Of a stretch of DNA of 64,000 bases, positions 41,945 to 50,206 are shown one piece after another. The position numbers and the translations under genes are program-made. Position 1 is the stretch's first letter. Each line of letters begins with the position of its first letter. The notes under the pieces are model-generated. The model was not told where the DNA came from and ran no database searches. It saw nothing but the letters and a program-made list of their open reading frames with translations. Source of the DNA: Chloroflexota bacterium (lineage in GTDB: Bacteria > Chloroflexota > Limnocylindria > P2-11E). The stretch covers positions 1 to 64,000 of the forward strand of contig DAIDAP010000030.1 of assembly GCA_027310565.1 (NCBI GenBank), written 5' to 3'.

Positions 41945-43461
41945 CGATCGACAACATCCTCACCCTCCTCCTCGTCGTGCCGGCGGTCGGGCTCATCCCG
42001 CTCGCCATCTTCCGCGACGACCGCGCCGCGAGGCAGGTCGGCATCGTCACGACGTTCGTCGAGCTCGCGCTGTCGCTCGTCATGCTCGCGCGGTTCCGCG
42101 TCGGGGAGGCCGACTTCCAGCTCGTCGAGCGGGCGGACTGGCTCCCGAGCCTCGGCATCCGCTACCTCGTCGGCGTCGACGGCATCAGCGTGCTGCTCGT
42201 CCCGCTGACGACGCTCCTCACGTTCATCGCGGTGGTCTACTCGAGCACGGTCGTGAAGCAGCGCCTCACCGCGTTCATGGCCTCGTTCCTCCTGCTCGAG
42301 ATCGGCATGGTCGGCGTGTTCATCGCGCTCGACCTCTTTCTCTTCTACGTGCTGTTCGAGCTGATGCTCGTGCCGATGTACTTGATCATCGGCATCTGGG
42401 GCGGCCCGCGCCGCATCTACGCCACGCTGAAGTTCGTCATCTTCACGCTCGCCGGCTCGCTGCTCATGCTCGTGGGGATCGTCGCGGTGTGGCTCGCGTC
42501 CGGCGACACGGGCTCGCGCACGCTCTCCCTGCCCGAGCTGCTCGCGATCCGCGGCAGCTTCTCCCCCGAGTTCCAGTTCTGGGTCTTCCTGGCGTTCGCG
42601 CTCGCGTTCGCGATCAAGCTCCCGATGTTCCCGTTCCACACCTGGCTGCCCGACGCGCACGTCGAGGCCCCGACCGCGGGCTCGATCCTCCTCGCCGGCG
42701 TGCTGCTGAAGGCCGGCGGGTACGGCTTCCTGCGGTTCGCGCTGCCGCTCTTCCCGATCGCCACGCAGGTGTGGCTGCCGGTGATGATCGTGCTGTCGGT
42801 CGTGGCGATCCTCTACGGCGCGGCGGTCGCGACGGTCCAGAAGGACCTGAAGAAGATGGTCGCGTTCTCGTCCGTGGCCCACATGGGCTTCGTCACGCTC
42901 GGCATCTTCGTGCTGAACACGCAGGGCGCCGTGGGCGCGGTGCTGCAGATGCTCAACCACGGCTTCGTGACCGGCGCGCTCTTCCTCTTCGTCGGCATCC
43001 AGTACGAGCGCACGCATCGCCGTCTGCTCGCGGATCTCGGCGGGCTCGCGCACCGCTGGCCGCTCTACACGGCGTTCCTCGGCGTCTTCGTGCTCGCCTC
43101 CCTCGGCCTGCCCGGCCTGAACGAGTTCGTCAGCGAGTTCCTGGTGCTGCTGGGCGCGTTCCAGTTCGGCGGAGAGCCGCTCGGCGGCCTGTTCTGGGGG
43201 CCGCTCGCGGCGCTCGGCGTCATCCTCGCGGCGGTCATGCTCCTCTGGATGTTCCAGCGCCTCATGTACGGGCCGGTGCGTGAGGCGTACCGGGCGCTTC
43301 CCGACATGAACCGTGTCGAGGTCTTCTGCGCCGTCCCGCTCCTGCTCGTCACGGTGTTCCTCGGCGTCATGCCGCAGGCCGCGATCGCCATCATCGAGCC
43401 GTCGGTCGAGCGGATCATCCGGCTCGCGCAGGACCCGACGTTCCAGGTGGCGCTGCGATGA
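41941..43461 (+). CDS. nuoM: NADH-quinone oxidoreductase subunit M
   Basis: A second antiporter-like proton-pumping subunit, 506 residues and about fourteen helices. It has YLVGVDGISVLLVPLTTLLT, FYVLFELMLVPMYLIIGIWGG, FPFHTWLPDAHVEAPTAGSILLAGVLLKAGGYG and KKMVAFSSVAHMGFVTLGIF. The ATG overlaps the nuoL stop (ATGA), and its own stop overlaps the nuoN start. Confidence 0.96.
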   Translation: MTIDNILTLLLVVPAVGLIPLAIFRDDRAARQVGIVTTFVELALSLVMLARFRVGEADFQLVERADWLPSLGIRYLVGVDGISVLLVPLTTLLTFIAVVYSSTVVKQRLTAFMASFLLLEIGMVGVFIALDLFLFYVLFELMLVPMYLIIGIWGGPRRIYATLKFVIFTLAGSLLMLVGIVAVWLASGDTGSRTLSLPELLAIRGSFSPEFQFWVFLAFALAFAIKLPMFPFHTWLPDAHVEAPTAGSILLAGVLLKAGGYGFLRFALPLFPIATQVWLPVMIVLSVVAILYGAAVATVQKDLKKMVAFSSVAHMGFVTLGIFVLNTQGAVGAVLQMLNHGFVTGALFLFVGIQYERTHRRLLADLGGLAHRWPLYTAFLGVFVLASLGLPGLNEFVSEFLVLLGAFQFGGEPLGGLFWGPLAALGVILAAVMLLWMFQRLMYGPVREAYRALPDMNRVEVFCAVPLLLVTVFLGVMPQAAIAIIEPSVERIIRLAQDPTFQVALR

Positions 43462-44912
43462 ACGAGCTTCTGCAGACGATCTCCCCGCTGTTCCCGGAGC
43501 TGGTCGTCGCGGTCACGGCGAGCGCCGTCATCGTCGTCGACGCCTCGCTGCCACGGGAGCGGGCGTCGGCCGCGCTGCCGGTGCTCACCGTGGTCGGCCT
43601 CCTCGTCGCGCTCGTCGGCGGGCCCGCGGTGTCCGCCCAGGGCACCTACTTCGGCGGGTACGTGCGGGTGGACGAGTTCGCCGTCTTCTTCCGCACGGTG
43701 TTCCTGCTGCTGGCGATCTTCGCCACGATGGTCGCGCCGGCCTACCTCGATCGCAAGCGCGTCCCGGCGGCCGAGTACTACGCGACGGTGCTGTTCTCGA
43801 CGATCGGAGCGATGACGATCGCGCTGTCCACCGACCTCATCACCCTGTTCGTGGGCCTCGAGCTCATGACGATCCCGGTCTACGTGCTCGCCGGCATGCA
43901 GCGCCACGACCGCTTCTCCAACGAGGCGGCGCTCAAGTACTTCCTCCTCGGGGCGTTCAGCTCGGCGCTCCTCGTGTACGGGTTCGCCTGGCTGTTCGGC
44001 CTCAGCGGCTCGACCCGCTACGCCGACATCGCCAGGACCGTCGCGAGCACCGGCATGAGCGACGCGGCGACGATCGTGGCGCTCGGGCTCGTCACCGCCG
44101 GCCTCGGCTTCAAGGCGGCGGCCGTGCCGTTCCACCAGTGGACGCCCGACGCGTACGAGGGCGCGCCCACGCCCGCGACGGCGTTCATGTCCGTCGCACC
44201 GAAGGCGGCGGCCTTCGCGGCGATCCTGCGCGTGCTCGTGAGCGGCATGGGCCCGCTCGCCGCGGACTGGGCGACCGTCTTCGCGCTGCTCGCCGCGGTC
44301 ACCATGAGCGTCGGGAACGTCGTCGCGCTCGTGCAGACCAACACGAAGCGGATGCTCGCGTACTCCAGCATCGCGCACACCGGCTACGTCCTCGCCGCGG
44401 TCGCCGCGACGGGCGCGGGCGCGCCGGCGGGCGCCGCCGTGCTCTTCTACGTCTTCGCGTACGGCCTGATGAACCTCGGCGCGTTCGCGTGCCTGCTCTA
44501 CCTGGACATCGAAGGGACGCGCGGCGCGACGCTCGACGAGCTCGACGGCTTCGCCAGGCGCGAGCCGCTCGGCGCGCTCGCGTTCGCCGTGTTCCTCGTA
44601 TCGCTCACCGGGATCCCGCCGACGATCGGGTTCGTGGCGAAGTTCTTCGTCATCCAGCCCGTCCTCGACGCGGGCTTCACGTGGCTCGCGGTCGTGCTCG
44701 CGTTCAACGCCGTGCTCGCCGCGTTCTACTACCTCCGCGTCGTCGTGCACATGTACATGTACGAGCCGGAGGGCGCGCTGCCGCCGGTCGTATCGCCGCG
44801 CCTCTTGTCGTTCTCGCTCGCGCTGTCGGCCGCCGCGGTCGTCGTGCTCGGCATCCTGCCCGACTCGCTCTACGCCTGGGCGCTCGCCGCGGCCGGACCG
44901 ATCCTGCCCTAG
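43458..44912 (+). CDS. nuoN: NADH-quinone oxidoreductase subunit N
   Basis: The third antiporter-like subunit, 484 residues. It shows FVGLELMTIPVYVLAGMQRHDRFSNEAALKYFLLGAFSSALLVYGFA, PFHQWTPDAYEGAPTPATAFMSVAPKAAAFA and KRMLAYSSIAHTGYVLAAVA. The last gene of the nuo run. Its TAG stop is part of the left terminal repeat of the following MITE-like element, so the original end may have been slightly different. Confidence 0.95.
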   Translation: MNELLQTISPLFPELVVAVTASAVIVVDASLPRERASAALPVLTVVGLLVALVGGPAVSAQGTYFGGYVRVDEFAVFFRTVFLLLAIFATMVAPAYLDRKRVPAAEYYATVLFSTIGAMTIALSTDLITLFVGLELMTIPVYVLAGMQRHDRFSNEAALKYFLLGAFSSALLVYGFAWLFGLSGSTRYADIARTVASTGMSDAATIVALGLVTAGLGFKAAAVPFHQWTPDAYEGAPTPATAFMSVAPKAAAFAAILRVLVSGMGPLAADWATVFALLAAVTMSVGNVVALVQTNTKRMLAYSSIAHTGYVLAAVAATGAGAPAGAAVLFYVFAYGLMNLGAFACLLYLDIEGTRGATLDELDGFARREPLGALAFAVFLVSLTGIPPTIGFVAKFFVIQPVLDAGFTWLAVVLAFNAVLAAFYYLRVVVHMYMYEPEGALPPVVSPRLLSFSLALSAAAVVVLGILPDSLYAWALAAAGPILP

Positions 44913-45093
44913 TGTCGTGACCCGGAATCCATGCGCAGCTGCATCGGTACCGGATCCGCCGATGCCGGCGTCGCCTTCGTCCGGGCGCTCCTCACGCAGC
45001 TGCGGCTACGCTCCGGGGCGTCCTCCTCGGCTCCTTGGCCTCGGCGTCCCGAGGCCGCGCATCTGCACATGACTTCCGGGTCACGACACTAGG
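44908..45093. mobile_element. MITE-like element with 20-bp perfect terminal inverted repeats
   Basis: CCTAGTGTCGTGACCCGGAA at 44908-44927 is repeated exactly in inverse orientation at 45074-45093. The inner sequence keeps partial inverted similarity (ATGCGCAGCTGC against GCAGATGCGCGG). The element is about 186 bp, has no transposase gene and carries CTAG/TA at both tips, as would result from insertion at TA by an IS630/Tc1-type transposase. That family assignment is inference. It separates nuoN from the MFS gene and may also form a large hairpin terminator. Confidence 0.7.
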
Positions 45094-45099
45094 CTCGAG

Positions 45100-46293
45100 A
45101 TGTCCAGGCGTGTCCCGCGGCTGCCGGGCTCCGTGTATCTCCTCGCCGTCACGAGCTTCTTCGCGGACGTGTCGACCGAGATGCTCTATCCGGTGCTCCC
45201 GCTCTTCCTCACCGAGGAGCTCCGCGCGCCGCGCACCGCCGTCGGCATCGTCGAGGGCGTGGCGGAGGCGACGCAGAACGTGGTGCAGGGCGGCTCGGGC
45301 TGGATCGCGGACCGGATGCGGCGGAACAAGCCCATCGCGGTCGCGGGGTACGCCCTCGCCGCGCTCGCGAAGCCGACGATCGGCCTCGCGACGGCGTGGC
45401 CGAGCGTCCTCGCGTCGCGCTTCGGCGATCGTCTCGGGGCCGGGCTCCGCTCCGCGCCGCGCGACGCGCTCATCGCGGGCTCGGTGGACGACGCGCGCCG
45501 CGGCGCCGCGTTCGGGCTCGAGGGCGTCGGCGACAACCTGGGAGCCGTCGTCGGGCCGCTCCTCGCGGCCGGCCTTCTGTACCTGCTCGACGTCCCGCTG
45601 CGTTCGATCTTCCTCCTCGCGTTCGTCCCCGCCGCGCTCGCGGTCGTGCTCATCGCCTCGGTCCGCGAGACGGGCCCGGAGCGGCCGGCGCCGCGAACGC
45701 GGGTCGCCCTCTCGGCGCTCCCGCCGGCGTACCGCCGGTATCTCGTCCCGGTCGCCGTCTTCGGGCTCGGCAACGTGTCGAGCGCGTTCATCGTCCTCAA
45801 GGCCGCCGAGGTCGGCGTGCCCGCCGAGCTCGTCATCCTCGTGTACGCCGGCTACAACCTCGCCGCCGCCCTCGCGTCCTATCCCGCGGGTCGGCTCTCG
45901 GACGCGTGGGGCCGCGCGCGTGTCATGCTCGCCACGCTCGCGCTGTTCGTCCTCGCGTTCGGCGGGCTCGCCGTCGCGACGAACGGCGTGCTCGTCGCCG
46001 TCCTCTTCGCGCTGTACGGCGTGCACCGCGGCGCCGTGCGCGCGGCGGGCAAGGCGCTCGCGGTCGACCTCGCGCCCGTGGAGCTGCGCGCGTCGAGCGT
46101 CGGCCTCTACAGCGCCGTCCTCGGGCTCACCGCGTTCGTCGCGAGCGCGGCCGCCGGCGTCCTCTGGGACCGCGTCGGGTCGGCGACGATGTTCGCGCTC
46201 GCCGCGGGGATCGGGCTCGTCGCGACCCTGCTGTTCGCCCTGCTCGTCCCCCTGCGCGCGGCGGGCTCCGGCGCGCCGTCAGCGCGACGGTAG
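45100..46293 (+). CDS. Major facilitator superfamily transporter
   Basis: A 397-residue transporter with about twelve transmembrane helices. Helix 1 carries VTSFFADVSTEMLYPVLPLFL, a pattern seen in a subgroup of MFS efflux-like proteins; the loop 2-3 signature is GWIADRMRRNKP, and RFGDRLGAGLRSAPRDALIA holds a conserved arginine-rich loop. The substrate is not predictable. ATG at 45100 with CGAG upstream; the start is only 7 bp after the MITE-like element, which may therefore hold or have displaced its promoter. The 3' end overlaps a convergent membrane-protein gene by 15 nt. Confidence 0.88.
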   Translation: MSRRVPRLPGSVYLLAVTSFFADVSTEMLYPVLPLFLTEELRAPRTAVGIVEGVAEATQNVVQGGSGWIADRMRRNKPIAVAGYALAALAKPTIGLATAWPSVLASRFGDRLGAGLRSAPRDALIAGSVDDARRGAAFGLEGVGDNLGAVVGPLLAAGLLYLLDVPLRSIFLLAFVPAALAVVLIASVRETGPERPAPRTRVALSALPPAYRRYLVPVAVFGLGNVSSAFIVLKAAEVGVPAELVILVYAGYNLAAALASYPAGRLSDAWGRARVMLATLALFVLAFGGLAVATNGVLVAVLFALYGVHRGAVRAAGKALAVDLAPVELRASSVGLYSAVLGLTAFVASAAAGVLWDRVGSATMFALAAGIGLVATLLFALLVPLRAAGSGAPSARR

Positions 46294-46653
46294 GAGACGC
46301 TCGCCCACCAGACCGCCGGTGAGCCCGAGCAGCGCCGCCAGCGCGAGCGGCGGGATCAGCTCGGGGAGCGAGAGGGTCATGAGGCTCCCGAAGGAGCCGA
46401 TCGGCGGATACTCGGGAACGTAGTACTGGTAGAGCCGCGTCGAGAGGATGCTGCCGAGGAGGAGCGAGAACAGCAGACCGACCGGCGACGCGATCGCGCC
46501 GAGGCGGCCCGCGATGATGCCGGTGCAGACGAGGATGGCGGAGGGCACGCCGAGGAGGATCGGCGGCGGGATCGGGAGCGGCTCGGTGAGCGCCCACCAG
46601 AACGCCAGGCCGACGGTGGTCGCGACCACAGAGGCGACGAGCCGTGTGCGCAT
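46279..46653 (-). CDS. Membrane protein of unknown function
   Basis: Unrecognised 124-residue protein with three to four hydrophobic helices (VASVVATTVGLAFWWAL, ILLGVPSAILVCTGIIAG, VGLLFSLLLGSIL, LIPPLALAALLGLTGGLVG). A periplasmic-looking Tyr/Pro loop (YQYYVPEYPPIGSFGS) lies between helices 3 and 4. The ATG overlaps the stop of the upstream membrane-protein gene (TGATG), so the two are coupled. Confidence 0.6.
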   Translation of the reverse strand: MRTRLVASVVATTVGLAFWWALTEPLPIPPPILLGVPSAILVCTGIIAGRLGAIASPVGLLFSLLLGSILSTRLYQYYVPEYPPIGSFGSLMTLSLPELIPPLALAALLGLTGGLVGERLLPSR

Positions 46654-47012
46654 CAGCCCCGCGCGAGCACGCGCCGGCGAAGCGCCGCGCCGAGCGCTCC
46701 GGTGACCGCGCCGATCGCGATGTACGGCCAGAACGTTCCGACGACCGCGAGCACCTGGCCGACGACCTCGGCCGCGGTCATGCCCGCGCCCGCCGGGCCG
46801 AGGAGCGTCACCACGGCGTAGACCGCGGCGGCGACGGCGACCGAGAGCGCGCCCGCGAGCGCGCCGCGGCTCGCCGCGAACCAGCCGGCGCCGAGCGTGG
46901 CGAGGACGATGTACGCGAGCAGGGCCGGCGGGACGCCCGCCGCGCCCGCGTAGCGCAGGTACACGACGACCTGCGCGGCCGCGGCCGCGAGCACCGCGAG
47001 CGTGAGCCTCAC
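46653..47012 (-). CDS. Membrane protein of unknown function
   Basis: Unrecognised 119-residue hydrophobic protein with about four helices and an Arg-rich C terminus (LRRRVLARG). The GTG start at 47012 overlaps the stop of the M24 peptidase gene, so it probably lies in one transcript with that gene and the next membrane protein. Nothing in it indicates function. Confidence 0.6.
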   Translation of the reverse strand: MRLTLAVLAAAAAQVVVYLRYAGAAGVPPALLAYIVLATLGAGWFAASRGALAGALSVAVAAAVYAVVTLLGPAGAGMTAAEVVGQVLAVVGTFWPYIAIGAVTGALGAALRRRVLARG

Positions 47013-48112
47013 CCGACGATCGCGAGCGCGTGGTCCGCGTGGTTGAGCGGCTCGGCGCGACCGTCCGCGCCGATGACCGCGATGTCCTCGATGCGCACGC
47101 CGAAGCGGCCGGAGAGGTAGACGCCGGGCTCGATCGAGAAGGCCATCCCCGTCTCGAGGCGCTGCTGGTTGCCGGCGACGAGGTACGGGTGCTCGTGCCC
47201 GTCGAGCCCGATGCCGTGGCCGAGACGATGGATGAAGGAAGCCGCGTAGCCCGCGTCGTCGATCACCCCGCGCGCCGCCGCGTCGACCGACGACGCGGTC
47301 GCGCCCTCGACCGCCGCCGCGTAGGCGGCCTCCTGCGCGCGGCGCACCGTGTCGTGCACCCCGCGCACCTCGGCCGGCGGCTCTCCGACGTGCACGGTCC
47401 GCGTGATGTCCGAGCAGTACCACCCGCGCGTGCCGCCGAAGTCCAGCACGATCGCGTCGCCGCGCTCTACGCGGCGCTCTCCGGTCTCGTGGTGCGGCGA
47501 GGCTCCGTTCGGCCCCGACGCGACGATGGTGAACGCGACCTCCTCGTGTCCCTCCTCACGCAGCAGCGCGGCGAGGTCGGCGGCGACCTCGCGCTCGCGG
47601 CGCCCCGCGAACTGCCCGCGGACGACGCGCGCGTACGCGCGATCGGCCGCCGCGGCGACCGCGCGCAGCGCCTCGATCTCGTGCGGCTCCTTGCGCATCC
47701 GCAGCTCGGCCGTCACACCCGACGCGAGCACCGTGCGCCGTCCGGGGAGGGCGCGCTGCAGGCTCAGGACGAACAGCGCCCACATCTGGTCGGAGAGCGC
47801 GACGTCGCCCGTGTCGCGGACGAGGCTCGCGGCGACGGCGTACGGATCGTCGGTCTCGCCCCACGTGCGCTGATCGAGCTCCGGGGCGATGGTCCGCGCG
47901 CGCGGCGACTCGAGCTCCGGCACGACGAGCGTCGCCGTGCCGTCCGCGCCGACGACGAGGCACGTCAGCCGCTCGCTGCCGAACATGCGGTAGCCCGCGA
48001 GGTACGCGAGGTCCGAGCCGGGCGCGAGGAGGAGCGCCGCGAGGCCGCGCGCGCGGAGGATCGCGCTCGCGCGGCGGCGTCGGTCGGTGAAGACGCCTCG
48101 GTCGATCGGCAT
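47009..48112 (-). CDS. pepQ: M24 family Xaa-Pro aminopeptidase/dipeptidase
   Basis: A 367-residue pita-bread metallopeptidase that removes residues before proline. After an N-terminal creatinase-like domain (APGSDLAYLAGYRMFGSERLTCLVV), the catalytic domain keeps all five metal ligands: the two Asp in AIVLDFGGTRGWYCSDITRT, His in HRLGHGIGLDGHEHPYL, Glu in FSIEPGVYL and Glu in GVRIEDIAVI. Cytoplasmic; no signal peptide. Whether it acts on dipeptides or longer peptides is not decided by sequence. Confidence 0.92.
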   Translation of the reverse strand: MPIDRGVFTDRRRRASAILRARGLAALLLAPGSDLAYLAGYRMFGSERLTCLVVGADGTATLVVPELESPRARTIAPELDQRTWGETDDPYAVAASLVRDTGDVALSDQMWALFVLSLQRALPGRRTVLASGVTAELRMRKEPHEIEALRAVAAAADRAYARVVRGQFAGRREREVAADLAALLREEGHEEVAFTIVASGPNGASPHHETGERRVERGDAIVLDFGGTRGWYCSDITRTVHVGEPPAEVRGVHDTVRRAQEAAYAAAVEGATASSVDAAARGVIDDAGYAASFIHRLGHGIGLDGHEHPYLVAGNQQRLETGMAFSIEPGVYLSGRFGVRIEDIAVIGADGRAEPLNHADHALAIVG

Positions 48113-48278
48113 CGGGTGTGTCTCGGAGGATAGCCAAGGCCCCGCCGGCGCCTGTTCGCAGCGCGAGAAAGCGAGCCATGGCGAGCGAGCGCTCGGCGAC
48201 CGTGGTGTGTCGCCGGAGTAACGATCTGTTCACGAGACCGACACGCGCTGGAGCCACGCTTGCTCGTGGCGGCCCACC

Positions 48279-48845
48279 GTGCACGGCCAGCGTCTGCTCG
48301 CGCGTCTCGGGGTCGCCGTCTTCGGCCTCTCGCTCATTGCGCCGAGCGCGCTCTGGCAGATCCTCCCCGCGCGGCCGCTCGCGCTCGCCGCACTCCCCGC
48401 GCGGCCGCTCGCGCTCGCCGCCTCGCCGACCGGCGACGTGTCCGGTCTCGCCGATCTGCTCGTCGAGGCCGAGATCGTCCCCACGCCGTCGCCGCCGCCC
48501 GCGGCGACGCCTCGCGCGACGGATCTCGCGGCGCCGGCCGGTCCGGCGATGCTCGTCACGGCGTCGTGGTACGGGCCGGGCTTCTACGGCAACCGCCTGC
48601 CGTGCTGGAGGTGGCTCCAGGAGAACGGGCTGCCGATCCAGCTCCAGACGGACACCTGGGGCGTCGCGCACAAGACCCTGCCCTGCGGCACGATGCTTCG
48701 CCTCCGCCACGGCGAACGGGAGGTCGTCGTCCCGGTGGTCGACCGCGGACCGTACATCGCCGGGCGCGAGCTCGATCTGTCGCCGCGCGTGAAGGCGGCG
48801 CTCGGCTGCTCCGATCTCTGCACGGTCCTGATGCAGATCCGCTAG
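48279..48845 (+). CDS. Secreted RlpA-like double-psi beta-barrel protein
   Basis: A 188-residue exported protein: N-terminal signal or anchor helix (LLARLGVAVFGLSLIAPSAL), a Pro/Ala linker with two exact copies of LPARPLALAA (30-bp DNA repeat), then a double-psi beta-barrel: ASWYGPGFYGNRLPC, AHKTLPCGTMLRLRHG, VVVPVVDRGPYIAGRELDLSPRVKAALGC. The RlpA motif VxDRGPY and the aspartate of ELDLS are present, so cell-wall binding or lytic transglycosylase activity is possible. Start is the GTG at 48279. An insertion (WRWLQENGLPIQLQTDTW) makes it longer than minimal RlpA domains. Confidence 0.8.
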   Translation: MHGQRLLARLGVAVFGLSLIAPSALWQILPARPLALAALPARPLALAASPTGDVSGLADLLVEAEIVPTPSPPPAATPRATDLAAPAGPAMLVTASWYGPGFYGNRLPCWRWLQENGLPIQLQTDTWGVAHKTLPCGTMLRLRHGEREVVVPVVDRGPYIAGRELDLSPRVKAALGCSDLCTVLMQIR

Positions 48846-48978
48846 GACCGTCCGCCTTCCGTCCGTTCGCATCGCGGCTCGTCAACCTGACAGCCGAGCG
48901 ATGGCATGCGACATGCAGTCCCGCCCGGTGACCGGGGGAGCAGCGGCTGCCCTGGGACCTCGAGACGGGAGTGGCGAG

Positions 48979-49317
48979 ATGACGAAGAACAAAGGCGCGA
49001 TGACGGTGGCCGAGGCCGGCCGGCGCGGTGGCGCGACGACGGCGCAGCGCCACGGACCCGAGTTCTACGAGACCATCGGCAAGAAGGGCGGCCGCACGAC
49101 GGCGCAGCGCCACGGCGCGGACTTCTACGAGCACATCGGCAAGCAGGGCGGGCAGCGCGTGAAGGAGCTGTACGGCCCGCGGTTCTACGGCCGCATCGGC
49201 AAGATCGGCGGCGACGCGGTCTCGGAGAAGTACGGACACGAGCACTTCGAGGAGATCGGCAAGAAGGGCGGCCAGAAGGTCGCCGAGCTCATCGCCCGCG
49301 GGCGCCAGGCAAGCTAG
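48979..49317 (+). CDS. KGG-repeat stress protein (GsiB/LEA group 1-like)
   Basis: A 112-residue hydrophilic protein made almost entirely of four to five copies of an about 20-residue repeat, roughly (K/R)xGG-xxxxx(R/K)HG-xxFYExIG: GRRGGATTAQRHGPEFYETI, KKGGRTTAQRHGADFYEHI, KQGGQRVKELYGPRFYGRI, KIGGDAVSEKYGHEHFEEI, KKGGQKVAE. This is the KGG/Em-like motif of GsiB and plant group 1 LEA proteins, thought to protect in desiccation. ATG at 48979 chosen (GGAGTGGCGAG upstream). No clear promoter is seen in the 130 bp before it. Confidence 0.85.
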   Translation: MTKNKGAMTVAEAGRRGGATTAQRHGPEFYETIGKKGGRTTAQRHGADFYEHIGKQGGQRVKELYGPRFYGRIGKIGGDAVSEKYGHEHFEEIGKKGGQKVAELIARGRQAS

Positions 49318-49406
49318 AGGGCGCTCGCCTGTCCACGCGACGATCGGAGGACCTGGCCGGCGACGGCGCGCACGCGTCGCTCGTCACAACCTCCCCAGCC
49401 CCGCCG

Positions 49407-49434
49407 TTGACACGACGACTACGTCTCGTATCGT
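49407..49434 (+). promoter_or_regulatory. Sigma-70-type promoter
   Basis: TTGACA (49407-49412), 16 bp, TATCGT (49429-49434). The -35 is perfect and the -10 matches four of six. The downstream TTG start at 49461, with its GGAGGGGGAAGG site, gives a short leader. Confidence 0.6.
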
Positions 49435-49460
49435 CCGCGCGAGCACGGAGGGGGAAGGCG

Positions 49461-49763
49461 TTGGACAGCGCGTCAGACGGGGGCGCACGGCTCGTCGCCG
49501 TGGAATGGGAAGACATCGTCGCGTACTCGCGGACGGCGATCCCGGAAGACTTCGAGCCGTACCGTCTGCGGAAGCTCACCTGCGGTCTCCTCTGGAAGGA
49601 CACTCCCGAGTACGTCGTCGTCGTCGGCGACTACGACCTCACCAACGAGGGCAGGGACTACCGCCACAACGACTTCCACATCATCCCCCGTGGGGTGATC
49701 CGCAAGCTCACCTACCTCAGCGACGCGGGCTCGATCGTCGCCTTCGGCGCCGAGTCGGCCTAG
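49461..49763 (+). CDS. Hypothetical 100-residue protein
   Basis: Unrecognised soluble protein. It has conserved-looking segments VEWEDIVAYSRTAIPEDFEP, GLLWKDTPEYVVVVGDYD and RHNDFHIIPRGVIRKLTYL, suggesting a small alpha/beta domain with a Trp/Asp/His-rich face. TTG at 49461 is favoured by a strong purine-rich ribosome site and a well-placed promoter; a GTG at 49500 would give 87 residues. Monocistronic, followed by a GC palindrome. Confidence 0.6.
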   Translation: MDSASDGGARLVAVEWEDIVAYSRTAIPEDFEPYRLRKLTCGLLWKDTPEYVVVVGDYDLTNEGRDYRHNDFHIIPRGVIRKLTYLSDAGSIVAFGAESA

Positions 49764-49768
49764 CCGGG

Positions 49769-49786
49769 CGGGCGGCCGGCCGCCCG
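49769..49786. terminator. GC-rich perfect palindrome after the 49461 gene
   Basis: CGGGCGGCCGGCCGCCCG is a perfect 18-bp palindrome six bases after the stop codon. It has no T-tract, so it may pause polymerase or protect the 3' end more than terminate. Confidence 0.4.
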
Positions 49787-49895
49787 AACTGCATCCCAGG
49801 TAACGGAACGGCGCGGTCCCGCGGTGGGTATGAGCGGTGAGGAACAGGGAGCGCCCTGGCACCGTTCTTGTTCCGGAGATGCCTGGAGGTCCGCG

Positions 49896-50150
49896 ATGAC
49901 CGTTCGTGCCGAGCTCTACTGCTACTTCTGCGGCCACGGCCTCGGCGAGGTCCTGGTGCCCGCGAGGACGCGGCGGCCTTCGGTCGAGCAGCTGCGCGCG
50001 GCGTACGCGGCCGCCGGGCGCGAGTCTCCCACCTGGAGCGCGGCCGACCAGCCGCTCTGCCCGCGCTGCGGCGGTCAGCTCTTCCTCGAGCGCTTCGACC
50101 ACGAGGTCGTTCGCCCCGCCGAGCGGCGCGCGCTGAAGCGCGCCAGCTGA
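49896..50150 (+). CDS. Small zinc-ribbon protein
   Basis: An 84-residue protein with two CxxC pairs: YCYFCGHG at residues 9-12 and LCPRCGGQLFLERFD around 53-60, the arrangement of a zinc ribbon. The spacer is basic and helical (SVEQLRAAYAAAGRES). Function unknown; such proteins often bind nucleic acids. ATG at 49896 with TGGAGG seven bases upstream. A hairpin follows about 20 bp downstream. Confidence 0.65.
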   Translation: MTVRAELYCYFCGHGLGEVLVPARTRRPSVEQLRAAYAAAGRESPTWSAADQPLCPRCGGQLFLERFDHEVVRPAERRALKRAS

Positions 50151-50172
50151 CCGAAGAGCGGCGAGCCGGAGC

Positions 50173-50194
50173 GGCCGCGGCGCAAGCCGCGGCC
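50173..50194 (+). terminator. Hairpin with GCAA tetraloop after the zinc-ribbon gene
   Basis: GGCCGCGGC (50173-50181), loop GCAA, GCCGCGGCC (50186-50194): a perfect 9-bp stem with a GNRA loop, followed by GTTCTCGTT. The T-tract is weak, so termination is likely but partial. Confidence 0.55.
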
Positions 50195-50206
50195 GTTCTC
50201 GTTCAC

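Noticed and set aside
43065-44750. 561-codon minus-strand open frame opposite nuoM and nuoN
   Set aside because: Same artefact as the nuoL shadow; nuoM and nuoN are unambiguous on the plus strand.
48363-48422. CRISPR-like repeat
   Set aside because: Only two adjacent copies without spacers, in frame within a coding sequence; a simple tandem duplication. No CRISPR array was found anywhere.
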